DNA from: Pseudarthrobacter defluvii
GTDB taxonomy: Bacteria; Actinomycetota; Actinomycetes; Actinomycetales; Micrococcaceae
NCBI RefSeq assembly: GCF_030816725.1
Contig: NZ_JAUSYG010000001.1
Location: 1,488,001 to 1,552,000 of the forward strand
Direction: 5' to 3'
DNA: 64,000 nt
Position numbers and translations under genes: made by a program. Of this stretch, positions 22,105 to 31,363 are shown in pieces (position 1 is the stretch's first letter; every line of letters starts with the position of its first letter). Below the pieces are notes generated by a model. The model was given only the letters and a program-made list of their open reading frames with translations. It had not been told where the DNA came from and did not search any database.

Positions 22105-22902
22105 ATGACTTTTGATCCGGCGTCGTACCAGTTCTCCGAGGGCCATGGCCCCGCTCCCATCCGTGCCTCCACCGTCCTGCCGGCGCGGCGCGAAAATGTC
22201 GAGCTGCAGACGGAGGACGGCCACACGCTGGTGGGCGAGCTCGCACTGCCGGAGTCGGGTCCGGTCAGGGCCACGCTGATCACGCTCCACCCGTTGCCGA
22301 CGCACGGCGGCTTCATGGATTCCCACGTCTTCCGCAAGGCTTCCTACCGGCTGCCGGCGTTGGCCGGCATCGCGGTGCTGCGCTTCAACACCCGCGGTAC
22401 CTCCTCTCCCCGCGGCACCAGCAGCGGCGCTTTCGAGGAGGGGATCGGCGAGCGGTATGACGTGGAGGCAGCCGTCCGTTTCGCGGTCGAACGGGACCTG
22501 CCCAACCGCTGGCTCGTGGGGTGGTCCTTTGGCACCGAGCTGGCGCTGATGTACGGTGCCGTCGAGCCGGTGGCCCCGCAGATCGAGGGCGCGGTGCTGC
22601 TGTCGCCCCCGCTGCACCGTGCCACGGACAAGCACCTGCAGCTGTGGGCGGAGTCCGGCAAGCCGCTCACCGTCCTGGTGCCGGAGCACGACGACTTCCT
22701 GCAGCCTGCGGAGGCGGCCGCCCGCTTCAGCGTGGTCCCGCAGGCCCGGGTGTTGGGCGTGGCGGGGGCCAAGCACCTGTGGGTGGGGGAGAAGTACGCG
22801 GCGCGGGCCCTGAACGACATCGTGGCCCAGGTCAGTCCCGATCACGCCGGAGCGGAGTTGCCAAAGGAATGGGACGGGCCGACGGCGGCTGCCGGAGCCT
22901 AG
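22105..22902 (+). CDS. Alpha/beta hydrolase
   Basis: 265-aa single-domain hydrolase of the CocE/NonD-like small group. 'LITLHPLPTHGGFMDSHVF' forms the oxyanion-hole strand region, the nucleophile elbow is 'GWSFGTELALM' (Ser in GxSxG) and the acid/base end is 'VLVPEHDDFLQP' and 'GAKHLW'. Resembles proteins in which an Ig-like or dienelactone-hydrolase-type core acts on small esters. Substrate unknown. Ends 13 bp before the convergent AI-2E-type gene. Confidence 0.82.
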   Translation: MTFDPASYQFSEGHGPAPIRASTVLPARRENVELQTEDGHTLVGELALPESGPVRATLITLHPLPTHGGFMDSHVFRKASYRLPALAGIAVLRFNTRGTSSPRGTSSGAFEEGIGERYDVEAAVRFAVERDLPNRWLVGWSFGTELALMYGAVEPVAPQIEGAVLLSPPLHRATDKHLQLWAESGKPLTVLVPEHDDFLQPAEAAARFSVVPQARVLGVAGAKHLWVGEKYAARALNDIVAQVSPDHAGAELPKEWDGPTAAAGA

Positions 22903-22915
22903 CGTCCCGGCACCC

Positions 22916-24235
22916 TCAGTGCTGGTCCTGCCGGACGATGTAGATCTCCCGGAGCAGCAGCAGGACCGCGGCTGCGGTGGGAATGGCGATCAGGGCCCCG
23001 AGGACGCCCAGGAGGCTGCCGCCGGCGATGACCGAGATCACCGCCACCGCACCGGGCACGGCAACGGCCTTCTGCATGATGCGCGGGGAGATGAAGTACG
23101 CCTCGAACTGCAGGTACGCGAAGTAGCAGATGGCGTAGATGGCCGCCACCTGCCAGCCTTCGGTGAGGGATACCAGGGTCACCACGATGCCTGCGATCAT
23201 CCCGCCCACCAGGGGGATGAAGGCCAGCAGGACCACCACGAAAGCCAGGAGCAGGGCGAACGGAATACCCACGATGGACATCACAACGAAGGCGAAGGTG
23301 GCATTGAGCAGGGCCACGCACGCCTGGCCGATCACGTAGTTTCCCACCGAGCGCGTGATCTCCTCCGAAAGGGCAGCCACCCGCTTCCGCCGGGAGCGCG
23401 GAGCCAGGCGGTAGCCCCACTTCTTCATGGCCGGCAGCGCTGCCAGGAAGTACAGGCTCAGCACCAGGACGATCAGGGCCCCGAAGAGGCTGTTGGCCAC
23501 GGTGGATCCAAAGCCCACCACGCCGCCGAAAATGCCGCCCATCGCGGCGGGGTCGTTGACGAACTTGTTCAGTTCCTCGGTGATGCGGTCGCGCACGCCG
23601 AACTGGTCGTCGAGGCTGCGGAAGAGGTCAGAATCCATGAAACTGCGCACCCAGTCCGGCGCCTGCCGCACAATCTCGGAGACCTGTTCAACAATGGTGG
23701 GAATGAGGGTGGCGAAGAATCCAACGACGGCGCCCATCAGGACCGCCACCGAGACCAGGATGCCGGCCGGCCGTGGAATCCTGTGGTTCTCCAGCCAGCC
23801 CACCACGGGCTCCAAACCCAGGGCGATGAACAGCGCCGCCACGATCCACAGCAGCAGCTGCGTGGTGTGGGAACCGATCCAATAGACCAGCAGCGCCAGT
23901 CCCACGCCCACCGTGCCCATGAAGCCCATGTACAGCGGGTGCTGCGGGGACATCCGTGGTCCGGGATGGCCGAACTGCGGCTCCTCGTCACCGTCGTGGT
24001 CGATTTCCGGAACCTGTCCGGTGTATTCCGGCGGCATCTCGAACCGAAGCCTGGGCTGCGCGCCGGGCAAGGGCTGGCGAAGCCGGCGGACCACGTGGCC
24101 AAGGGCTGCAGCGGCCGAACCCCCGCGGCGTGCTGCTGCTGCGAGGCCGAGAGGCGGTACGGGAGCGGGGACAGGGCCCCTGGCGTCCCCGGAATTTGCG
24201 GCTGCCGCCGAGGACGGATCCGTCTTGTCAGTCAC
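22916..24235 (-). CDS. AI-2E family transporter (TqsA/PerM type)
   Basis: 439-aa membrane protein with about eight helices. The hydrophilic N-terminus of about 110 residues is rich in Ala/Pro/Arg. The family core contains 'FALLLAFVVVLLAFIPLVGGMIAGIVV' and the final 'ISVIAGGSLLGVLGALIAIP'. Members export small molecules or act as Na+-linked efflux permeases; an autoinducer role cannot be assumed here. GTG start. Confidence 0.88.
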   Translation of the reverse strand: MTDKTDPSSAAAANSGDARGPVPAPVPPLGLAAAARRGGSAAAALGHVVRRLRQPLPGAQPRLRFEMPPEYTGQVPEIDHDGDEEPQFGHPGPRMSPQHPLYMGFMGTVGVGLALLVYWIGSHTTQLLLWIVAALFIALGLEPVVGWLENHRIPRPAGILVSVAVLMGAVVGFFATLIPTIVEQVSEIVRQAPDWVRSFMDSDLFRSLDDQFGVRDRITEELNKFVNDPAAMGGIFGGVVGFGSTVANSLFGALIVLVLSLYFLAALPAMKKWGYRLAPRSRRKRVAALSEEITRSVGNYVIGQACVALLNATFAFVVMSIVGIPFALLLAFVVVLLAFIPLVGGMIAGIVVTLVSLTEGWQVAAIYAICYFAYLQFEAYFISPRIMQKAVAVPGAVAVISVIAGGSLLGVLGALIAIPTAAAVLLLLREIYIVRQDQH

Positions 24236-24433
24236 TGGTTCTAGGGGCCTGTTCCGTGCGTGGCACCGCCTTCGCGGGCCGGTGTGATGATCATCGCAAA
24301 CACTATCAGCAGGCTTGCCACCAGGAGCCGAAGCCGCCGCCCGGACGCCTGCATGGGCCGGGGCGGAAGGTCGCGGCAGGGGCCTGTGGTAACGGAAAGG
24401 TTACTATTGAAGGCAAACCCCCGCTGATGATAG

Positions 24434-26173
24434 GTGTTTCCCTTGCGTTTAAAGACTGCAGCCGCACTTGTGCTGCTCGGCCTCCTGACACTTTTGGCCG
24501 GTATCGGCCAGAGAACCATCTGGGCTCCCTCCGAGACGTTCACTGCCTCCGTGCCGGCCGACGCCGCCGCCGCACCGCTGACGGTCATCGACCAGAAGCT
24601 GCGGACCCTGCACGACGGTCCCGTCAAGATCAACATCCAGGGCGACGGAAACTTCATGCTGGCAACAGGCCGGCCTGACGACGTCGACGCCTGGGTTGGC
24701 AAGACGGCCCACAACACCATCACGGGGGTTTCGGAGGACGAGAAGTCCCTTCAGGTGGACCACGCCGACGGCGAACCTGCCGCCCCCAACCCCGCCGGCT
24801 CGGACCTGTGGGTGTCCAACGAGAACGCCAGCGGCGAACTTGACTACACCTGGACACCGCCGGCCGATGGAGAGTGGACCCTCCTGCTCGCCTCCGACGG
24901 CACCAAGCCGGCGCCTGCCTCCGTATCCATGACGTTCCCGAACGACACGTCCACCCCCTGGGCTGTGCCGCTGATGGTCCTGGGCAGCCTGCTGATCGTG
25001 GCCGGCATCGTCCTGGCGCTGCTCGCAGCCCGCAGGAAGAACGGTGAAGGCGACGGCGACGGCAGCCATGCCGGCCGCGCCCGTGCACGCAAGGCCAAGT
25101 CAGTGGATGCCGGCCCGCAGAACGCGGCGCCGCAAACCCAGGCTCCGACGTCGTCCTCCTCGAAGGTGACCATGGTCGCAGCCGGTGTGGCAGCGGCCTT
25201 GCTGGCCGGTTCGGCCACCGCCGCCCAGGCAGCCACCCCCAGCCCGCAGCCGTCCGGCAGTGCCTCATCGCCGGCGAAGGAAGCGGCCGGATTGCCGGTG
25301 CTGCTCGATGCCCAGTTCCGCCGGATCCTGGAGCAGGTCTCCAGCGCGGTCGATGCAGGGGATGCAGCCAAGGATGCGGCAAAGCTTGCCGGCCGCGTCG
25401 GTGGCCCGGAGCTGGAAATCCGGACCCAGAACTACAAGATCCGCTCTCAGGTGGGCTCCTATTCGCCGCGCATGCCCGTCCGCTCCACCAAACTGCTGAC
25501 CACCGTGGTCACCAGCGACCGTGACTGGCCGCGTTCGGTGCTGGCGGTGACCCAGGGCGAAGGCAACGTGGTTCCGCAGATCCTGACGCTGGTCCAGCAG
25601 TCGCCGCGCGAAAACTACAAGCTGATGGAAACCACCCCCCTCCAGCCGGGCACCACGTTCCCCACCATCAGCCGCGGAGGAACGGACACCCTTGCCCCGT
25701 CGGACAAGTCCGGCCTGCTCTACAGCGGTGAGGAAGCGATGTCCGGACTCGCCGACCGCCTCACCGCGGCGGACTCGCCCTTCAAGGACAAGCTCGTCGA
25801 AGGCCAGTCCTCCCCGTACATCGCCGACACCCTGTCCTACCAGGCGGAGGTGGTGAAGTCCGGCGAGAACGGCAACTTCTCGTTCACCCACAAGGTGGTT
25901 CCGGACAGCACCGTGGTGTTCCGCACCTCCGACGGCGGGGCCCTGGTCCTTGGCCGGATCAATTTCGGCTTCGAGGGCACCCCGAAGGCGGCCGGTGACA
26001 AGCTCAGCATTGGTGATGACGCTGCAGCCCTGGCCGGCGGCAAGGAGACCACCACGGGCATGGTGCTGAGCTTCGCCGAATCCATGGCGGTTTATGTGCC
26101 GCCGGCAGGATCCACCGACCCGATGAAGCTCGTTGCCGCCACCCGCGGCCTGGTTGGTGCCAGCTTCAAGTAG
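24434..26173 (+). CDS. Multi-segment membrane/surface protein, function unknown
   Basis: 579 aa. N-terminal signal anchor (residues 5-25), an extracytoplasmic domain (about 30-175) that begins with beta-rich sequence and ends in 'DYTWTPPADGEWTLLLASDG', a second membrane helix (about 180-200), a basic cytoplasmic loop, and a third helix that looks like a second signal peptide ('MVAAGVAAALLAGSATAAQA', about 243-262). The C-terminal 300 residues are outside. The layout suggests fusion of two exported proteins. GTG at 24434 chosen. A TACTAT at 24402 may be its -10 box. I do not recognise the family. Confidence 0.7.
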   Translation: MFPLRLKTAAALVLLGLLTLLAGIGQRTIWAPSETFTASVPADAAAAPLTVIDQKLRTLHDGPVKINIQGDGNFMLATGRPDDVDAWVGKTAHNTITGVSEDEKSLQVDHADGEPAAPNPAGSDLWVSNENASGELDYTWTPPADGEWTLLLASDGTKPAPASVSMTFPNDTSTPWAVPLMVLGSLLIVAGIVLALLAARRKNGEGDGDGSHAGRARARKAKSVDAGPQNAAPQTQAPTSSSSKVTMVAAGVAAALLAGSATAAQAATPSPQPSGSASSPAKEAAGLPVLLDAQFRRILEQVSSAVDAGDAAKDAAKLAGRVGGPELEIRTQNYKIRSQVGSYSPRMPVRSTKLLTTVVTSDRDWPRSVLAVTQGEGNVVPQILTLVQQSPRENYKLMETTPLQPGTTFPTISRGGTDTLAPSDKSGLLYSGEEAMSGLADRLTAADSPFKDKLVEGQSSPYIADTLSYQAEVVKSGENGNFSFTHKVVPDSTVVFRTSDGGALVLGRINFGFEGTPKAAGDKLSIGDDAAALAGGKETTTGMVLSFAESMAVYVPPAGSTDPMKLVAATRGLVGASFK

Positions 26174-26211
26174 GGGTTGACTGTATTACCACCGGCAGCG
26201 GCCGGAGTGGC

Positions 26212-26217
26212 TAGAGT
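26212..26217 (+). promoter_or_regulatory. -10 box of thioredoxin-TPR gene, leaderless type
   Basis: TAGAGT, 7 nt before the ATG at 26225. It supports that ATG over the in-frame upstream codon at 26177. Confidence 0.45.
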
Positions 26218-26224
26218 GGGAATC

Positions 26225-27226
26225 ATGAGTTCGCCAGCTTCCCGCCCAGTCCCTCCTGCCGCTGCCAACCCGCTTAACCTGCGCGGCGCCGTCGACCTTT
26301 CCTCGCTGAAGCGCCCCGCATCTCCTTCCGGCCAATCTCCCTCCGGTTCCGCTCCTTCATCGGCAGCGGGAGCGCAGGGGGCGCAGCCAGAGGGAGCCAC
26401 CGGCGGACCCGAACTCAGGGTCAACGTCACCGAGGCGAACTTCCAGCAGCTGGTCGAGCTGTCCGCGCAGGTACCCGTGGTGTTTGCCCTGTGGGCCCCG
26501 TACTCGCCGGAGTCCGGCAGGATGCTTGACACCCTGGACCGCCTCGTGGCCTCCTACGGCGGACGCCTGGTCCTTGGCGCCGCCGACATCGAAGCCTTCC
26601 CGCAGCTTGCCCAGGCCTTCCAGGTGCAGGCCGTCCCCACTGCCGTTGCCGTACTCAAAGGGCAGCCGGTGCCGCTCTTCCAGGGCGCGGCGGACGAGCA
26701 GCAGGTGCGCAGTCTCTTCGACGAGCTGCTCAAGGTGGCCGCCGCCAACGGGGTTACCGGGAGCCTTGATGCAGGCCGAGCCGGTGAACCGGGGCCTGCT
26801 CCGCTGCCGCCGCTGCACCAGGCTGCGTTCGACGCCATCGAAGCCGGTGACTACGCCGCCGCTGCCGAAGCCTACCGGCAGGCGCTGAAGGAAATGCCGT
26901 CGGACCATGAAGCCAAGGCCGGGCTGGCGCAGGTGGAGCTGATGGACCGGCTGCAGTCGGTCTCCGCCCAGGACAGTGATGCCCTGCGTGCCTTGGCTGC
27001 CAATGAGCCGGACAACCTGGACGCGCAGCTCCGCGTGGCGGACCTGGACGTTGCCGGCGGGCACGTGGAGGACGCATTGAACCGTCTGGTTGCCTTCATC
27101 GGCAGGAATTTCGGCCCGGAACGGGAGGCAGCACGGGTGCGGCTGTTGGAACTCTTCGACGTGGTGGGCGCCGGTGACGAGCGCGTGGCAAAGGCGCGCC
27201 AGGGGCTCGCGCGGGTGCTGTTCTAA
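26225..27226 (+). CDS. Thioredoxin-fold tetratricopeptide protein, YbbN/CnoX-like
   Basis: 333 aa. A disordered Pro/Ala N-terminus (about 60 residues) precedes a thioredoxin fold that starts at 'VNVTEANFQQLVELSAQVPV'. The usual WCxxC redox site reads 'WAPYSPES', with no cysteine, so it cannot act as a disulfide reductase. The C-terminal half is helical with TPR-like repeats ('AFDAIEAGDYAAAAEAYRQA'). This architecture matches YbbN chaperone-like proteins; M. tuberculosis has a relative in the same neighbourhood (Rv1324). Overlaps the next gene by 1 bp. Confidence 0.85.
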   Translation: MSSPASRPVPPAAANPLNLRGAVDLSSLKRPASPSGQSPSGSAPSSAAGAQGAQPEGATGGPELRVNVTEANFQQLVELSAQVPVVFALWAPYSPESGRMLDTLDRLVASYGGRLVLGAADIEAFPQLAQAFQVQAVPTAVAVLKGQPVPLFQGAADEQQVRSLFDELLKVAAANGVTGSLDAGRAGEPGPAPLPPLHQAAFDAIEAGDYAAAAEAYRQALKEMPSDHEAKAGLAQVELMDRLQSVSAQDSDALRALAANEPDNLDAQLRVADLDVAGGHVEDALNRLVAFIGRNFGPEREAARVRLLELFDVVGAGDERVAKARQGLARVLF

Positions 27227-28323
27227 TGCCGGCACTTTTCCAGCCGCTGACACTGCGGTCCATGGAGCTGCAGCACCGGGGCTGGGTTTCGCCCATGTGC
27301 CAGTACAGCTGCGATCCCGACGACGCCCCGGGCGTCCCGCACGACTGGCACCTGGTCCACCTGGGCGGCTTTGCCGTGGGCGGCGCCGCCATGATCCTCA
27401 CCGAGGCCGCGGCAGTTAACGCCGAGGGCCGGATCAGCCCCCGCGACGCCGGCCTCTACAACGACGAGCAGGCGGCGGCGTGGGAGCGGATCATTTCCTT
27501 TGTCCACCGGAACGGCACCGCCGGCACCAAAATCGGTGTGCAGCTGGCCCACGCCGGCCGAAAAGCCTCCACTTACTGGCCGTTCTCCGGCAAGCACGGC
27601 AGTGTTCCGGCCTCCGAGGGCGGATGGGAGACGGTGGGCCCCTCCACTACCTCCTTTGAGGGCTACGCCGCGCCTGCCGCCATGACCGTGGAACAAATCC
27701 ACGGCGTCATCGAGGACTTTGCCGCCGCCGCTGTCCGTGCGGTGGACACCGGTTTTGACACCATGGAAATCCACGGGGCGCACGGTTACCTCCTGCACCA
27801 GTTCCAGAGTCCGTTGATCAACCAGCGTGACGATGAGTGGGGCGGGGATGAGGCCGGCCGCAACCGGCTGATGCGGGCGGTGGTTGACGCAGTCCGGGCA
27901 GTGATTCCTGATTCCATGCCGCTGCTGCTCCGGATCTCGGCCACCGACTGGGCGCCGGGCGGCGTGGACCAGGCGGCGTCAGTCCGGCTGGCCCGGGAGG
28001 CGGCCGCCCACGGGGTGGACCTGGTGGACGTCTCCAGCGGCGGGGCAGTGGCCCACCAGCAGATAAAGCCGGGCCTGGGCTACCAGACCGGTTTCTCGGC
28101 CGCCATCCGCGAAGAAGCAGGAATCGCCACCGGAACGGTGGGCCTGGTGACCACGCCCGGCCAGGCGGAGCATGCCATCGCTACCGGACAGGCAGACGGT
28201 GTCTTCATTGCCCGGGCCGCCCTGCGCGACCCCCACTGGTGGCTTCGTGCCGCGTTCGAACTGGGCTACGACCTCGCCTGGCCGCCCCAGTACGAGCGCG
28301 CTGTCCCGCGGCGTACCTTTTGA
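27226..28323 (+). CDS. NADH:flavin oxidoreductase, old yellow enzyme family (YqjM-like)
   Basis: 365-aa FMN-dependent TIM barrel that reduces activated C=C bonds. The N-terminus 'LFQPLTLRSMELQHRGWVSP' is followed by MCQYSC, whose first Cys is the YqjM-type FMN-tuning residue. Further marks are 'GVQLAHAGRKAS', 'EIHGAHGYLLHQFQSPLIN' and the C-terminal phosphate site 'IARAALRDPHWW'. Translationally coupled to the YbbN-like gene (TAATG). Substrate unknown. Confidence 0.92.
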   Translation: MPALFQPLTLRSMELQHRGWVSPMCQYSCDPDDAPGVPHDWHLVHLGGFAVGGAAMILTEAAAVNAEGRISPRDAGLYNDEQAAAWERIISFVHRNGTAGTKIGVQLAHAGRKASTYWPFSGKHGSVPASEGGWETVGPSTTSFEGYAAPAAMTVEQIHGVIEDFAAAAVRAVDTGFDTMEIHGAHGYLLHQFQSPLINQRDDEWGGDEAGRNRLMRAVVDAVRAVIPDSMPLLLRISATDWAPGGVDQAASVRLAREAAAHGVDLVDVSSGGAVAHQQIKPGLGYQTGFSAAIREEAGIATGTVGLVTTPGQAEHAIATGQADGVFIARAALRDPHWWLRAAFELGYDLAWPPQYERAVPRRTF

Positions 28324-28352
28324 ACTGCATCCTTTGACGTTGGGAGTCCGGC

Positions 28353-28628
28353 ATGGCGGGCAGCGGCGGGAATGACCAAAACGCGGTGGAAAGGCAGCTG
28401 GAAGCGAAGATCCTGGAACTCCTGGCCGCCAGGGCTTCGACCTCCACCATCTGCCCGTCCGACGCCGCCAGGGCCGTAGGCGGCGACGACTGGCGCCCCC
28501 TCATGGAGCCCGCACGGCAGGCCGCCAGGCGCTTGGTCGAAGCGGGCCAGGTGCACATCACCCAAGGCGGATCCGTCGTCGATCCCGCCACGGCCAAGGG
28601 CCCGATCCGGATCCGCAAGGCACGCTGA
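28353..28628 (+). CDS. DUF3253 family protein
   Basis: 91-aa protein with a winged-helix-like pattern ('AKILELLAARASTSTICPSD', 'PARQAARRLVEAGQVHITQG') as in DUF3253 proteins. Probably nucleic-acid-binding by fold, but no function is established. Last gene before the convergent antiporter, 11 bp away. Confidence 0.75.
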   Translation: MAGSGGNDQNAVERQLEAKILELLAARASTSTICPSDAARAVGGDDWRPLMEPARQAARRLVEAGQVHITQGGSVVDPATAKGPIRIRKAR

Positions 28629-28639
28629 GCCGGGCGCTG

Positions 28640-30517
28640 TCAGCCCAGCAGCTCGTCCACGTAGCACCAGCGCCAGTCTTCGCCGGGCTCGGCGCTGCGC
28701 ATGACAGGGTGCCCGGTTTCCTTGAAGTGGCGGCTGGCGTGGCGGCCCGCGGAGGAATCGCAGCAGCCGATGCTCCCGCAGGCCAGGCACATGCGCAGGT
28801 GCACCGGGCTGGTGCCCTCCCGTTCGCAGCCGGCACAGGCCGGATTCCCGGGGAGCGGTGACTGCATGGCTGCCGTCAGGTGGTCGCACACGCCGCCCGG
28901 CTGGGACAGCCCTTCGCCGCCGGCACCATCAGCGGCGGAATCGAGCTCGTTGAGGGAAGCGTCAAGCATGGACTCCTCGACATCCAGCCGTTCCAGGACT
29001 TCGCTGAGGACCTCATGGGCAAAGTCCCCGCCGCGCCTGAGCTCCAGCACCTTGTCCCGCTCCGCCTCCAGCATGGCCATCCGCAGCTGTGCGTAGCGCT
29101 GGCTGGGGGTGGCGGCCTCGGCTGTTGGCCTGCCCAGGCGCTCCCAGGCTGCCAGCCCTCGTTCCTGGGTCCGCCGCCGGAGCATGTCCATGACCTCCGG
29201 CGGATCGCTCTCGCGCCGCAGCTGCTCCAGCCGCTCCATCCCTGCTGCAGTAGCCCGCTGCATCAGGGAGGCCTGGTTCAGGGCGTCCTCGCGCCGGTCC
29301 GGCCCCGGCACGCCCAGCGCCCTGACCAAAGCGGGCAGCGTGAATCCCTGCAGCACCAGGGTTCCGCCCACCACCACCATGGCCGCCAGGACCAGCACGT
29401 TGCGGTGCTCCAGGTCATCGGGCAGCGTCAGGACGGCGGCCAGGGTGACCACGCCGCGCATGCCGGCCCAGGACACGATGGCGGGGAACTGCCAGGGCGG
29501 TGCGGGGTCCGTGCGCCGCACCGAAGGAATCAGGCGGGGCAGATAGGTGGTGGGGAAGACCCAGACGGGGCGCAGCACCAGCACGGCCAGCAGGATCAGG
29601 GCGCAGCCAAGCCAGATGCGGCCCGCGCCCAGCGAGTCGTCCTGGACGCTTTCAATGATGGTCCGCACCTGCAGCCCGATGAGCAGGAACACGGAGTTCT
29701 CCAGCAGGAACTGTATGGTGTCCCAGTTGCTCCTGGCGCTTTGCCGCGCAGCGCCGTTAGGCATGGACGGCGCCTTGGTGCCCATCACCAGGCCGGTGAC
29801 GACGACGGCCAGCACGCCGGATGCGTGGATGGCCTCCGCAGGCAGGAACGCAACGAACGGTGCCATCAGCGATGTCGAGGTGTTGATGGCCACGTTGCTG
29901 ATCCGTTTCCGGACTTCGGTAAGGAGGTAGGCCACGGCGATGCCCACCGCCAGGCCGCCGCCGGCTGCCACCACGAATCCGCCGGCCACGTCCAGCGCGG
30001 ACACGGAGCCGGCGATAGCCGCCACCGCTGCCCTCAGGCATACCAGCGCCGTGGCGTCATTGACCAGCGACTCGCCTTCGAGGATGTTGACGATCCGGCG
30101 TGGCATGCCCACTTTCCGGGCAATGGCCGTGGCGGCCACGGCGTCCGGGGGTGCCACTACTGCGCCCAGGGCGAAGGCTGCGGCCAACGGGATCTCCGGG
30201 AACAGCCACCAGACCACCATGCCCACGCCCAAAGTGCCGAAGATGACGTAACCCACGGACAGCAAGCCGATGGAGCGTCGATTGGTCTTGAAGTCGAACA
30301 AGGACGTGCGGAACGCGGCTGCGTAGAGCAACGGCGGCAGCAGTCCGACCAGCACCAGCTCCGGGTTCAGCTCGACCGGCGGAATGAACGGCAGGAAGGA
30401 TCCCGCCACCCCGGCGAGGACCAGCAGCAGGGGAACCGGGATATTGAGTGTGCGGCCCAAGGCGCTGCCGGCACACACCACGGCAACGATCACCAGCAGG
30501 CCCAACGCGATGTCCAT
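28640..30517 (-). CDS. Na+/H+ antiporter (CPA1) with C-terminal UBP-type zinc finger
   Basis: 625 aa. The first 400 or so residues are a CPA1 exchanger with a dozen helices and the ion-binding region 'AFALGAVVAPPDAVAATAIA' and 'LEGESLVNDATALV'. A charged cytoplasmic helical part follows (about 400-540). The last 85 residues form a UBP-type zinc finger: CDH, CAGC, CLACGSIGC, RHASRHFKETGHP. That domain in eukaryotes binds ubiquitin C-termini; in bacteria its ligand is unknown. An upstream frame extension has no homology and covers the ABC genes in antisense, so the ATG at 30517 is used. Confidence 0.88.
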   Translation of the reverse strand: MDIALGLLVIVAVVCAGSALGRTLNIPVPLLLVLAGVAGSFLPFIPPVELNPELVLVGLLPPLLYAAAFRTSLFDFKTNRRSIGLLSVGYVIFGTLGVGMVVWWLFPEIPLAAAFALGAVVAPPDAVAATAIARKVGMPRRIVNILEGESLVNDATALVCLRAAVAAIAGSVSALDVAGGFVVAAGGGLAVGIAVAYLLTEVRKRISNVAINTSTSLMAPFVAFLPAEAIHASGVLAVVVTGLVMGTKAPSMPNGAARQSARSNWDTIQFLLENSVFLLIGLQVRTIIESVQDDSLGAGRIWLGCALILLAVLVLRPVWVFPTTYLPRLIPSVRRTDPAPPWQFPAIVSWAGMRGVVTLAAVLTLPDDLEHRNVLVLAAMVVVGGTLVLQGFTLPALVRALGVPGPDRREDALNQASLMQRATAAGMERLEQLRRESDPPEVMDMLRRRTQERGLAAWERLGRPTAEAATPSQRYAQLRMAMLEAERDKVLELRRGGDFAHEVLSEVLERLDVEESMLDASLNELDSAADGAGGEGLSQPGGVCDHLTAAMQSPLPGNPACAGCEREGTSPVHLRMCLACGSIGCCDSSAGRHASRHFKETGHPVMRSAEPGEDWRWCYVDELLG

Positions 30518-30556
30518 GACGTTAGTCTCGCACCCCCGCGGAGCGGGTCCGCCGAC

Positions 30557-30562
30557 TAGGCT
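30557..30562 (+). promoter_or_regulatory. -10 box of ABC exporter operon, leaderless type
   Basis: TAGGCT, 6 nt before the ATG at 30569, in the 51-bp gap shared with the divergent antiporter gene. Confidence 0.45.
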
Positions 30563-30568
30563 GGCACC

Positions 30569-31363
30569 ATGACTGCTCCGATACCTGACATGGCGCCGGA
30601 TCCCGGACCCGCGGCGGCCCTTTCCATCCGCGGATTGGCCAAGCGCTTCGGCGGCAAAATCGCTGTGGACGGCATCAGCCTGGAGGTGCCCGCCGGTTCG
30701 TTTTTCGGCATCGTGGGACCCAACGGTGCGGGCAAGACCACCACGCTCTCCATGGCCACCGGCCTCCTGCGCCCGGACTTCGGCACGGCGGTGGTACACG
30801 GCGTGGATGTTTGGCAGCACCCCCTGGAAGCCAAACGGCTCATGGGCATCCTGCCCGACGGCGTCCGGCTGTTCGACCGGCTCAGCGGAGAGCAGTTGAT
30901 CACCTATGCCGGGCTGCTGCGCGGCATGGACAAGGCCGTGGTGGCTGCGCGGGTGGGGGAGCTGCTGGCAGCGATGGACCTTACCCAGGACGCGGGCACG
31001 CTGGTGGTGGACTACTCCGCCGGCATGACCAAGAAGATCGCCCTGGCCTCTGCCCTGATCCACGCCCCGCGGCTCCTGGTCCTGGACGAGCCGTTCGAGG
31101 CCGTCGATCCGGTGTCGGCAGCGAACATCCGCTCGATCCTTGACCGGTACGTGGCCTCCGGCGGCACGGTCATCGTCTCCAGCCACGTCATGGACCTGGT
31201 GCAGCGCATGTGCGACCACGTCGCAGTGGTGGCCCGCGGCCGGCTCCTGGCGGCAGGAACCGTTGACGAGGTACGTGCGGGGGCGTCCCTGGAGGACCGG
31301 TTCGTGCAGTTGGTGGGCGGGCACAGCCACACGGAAGGGCTGGAATGGTTGCGCACCTTCTGA
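30569..31363 (+). CDS. ABC transporter ATP-binding protein
   Basis: 264-aa nucleotide-binding subunit of an ABC-2-like exporter. Walker A GPNGAGKT in 'FFGIVGPNGAGKTTTLSMAT', a degenerate signature 'VDYSAGMTKKIALASAL' (YSAGM in place of LSGGQ), Walker B 'RLLVLDEPFEAVDP' and the H-loop 'VIVSSHVMD'. Overlaps its membrane partner by 19 bp. Cargo unknown. Confidence 0.92.
   Translation: MTAPIPDMAPDPGPAAALSIRGLAKRFGGKIAVDGISLEVPAGSFFGIVGPNGAGKTTTLSMATGLLRPDFGTAVVHGVDVWQHPLEAKRLMGILPDGVRLFDRLSGEQLITYAGLLRGMDKAVVAARVGELLAAMDLTQDAGTLVVDYSAGMTKKIALASALIHAPRLLVLDEPFEAVDPVSAANIRSILDRYVASGGTVIVSSHVMDLVQRMCDHVAVVARGRLLAAGTVDEVRAGASLEDRFVQLVGGHSHTEGLEWLRTF

Noticed and set aside
28880..30559. Plus-strand 559-codon frame opposite the antiporter
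   Set aside because: Composition is His/Gln/Gly-rich as expected for the complement of membrane helices; the antiporter is unmistakable.
30518..31330. N-terminal extension of the antiporter frame
   Set aside because: It is antisense to the ABC ATPase gene; homology begins at the ATG at 30517.
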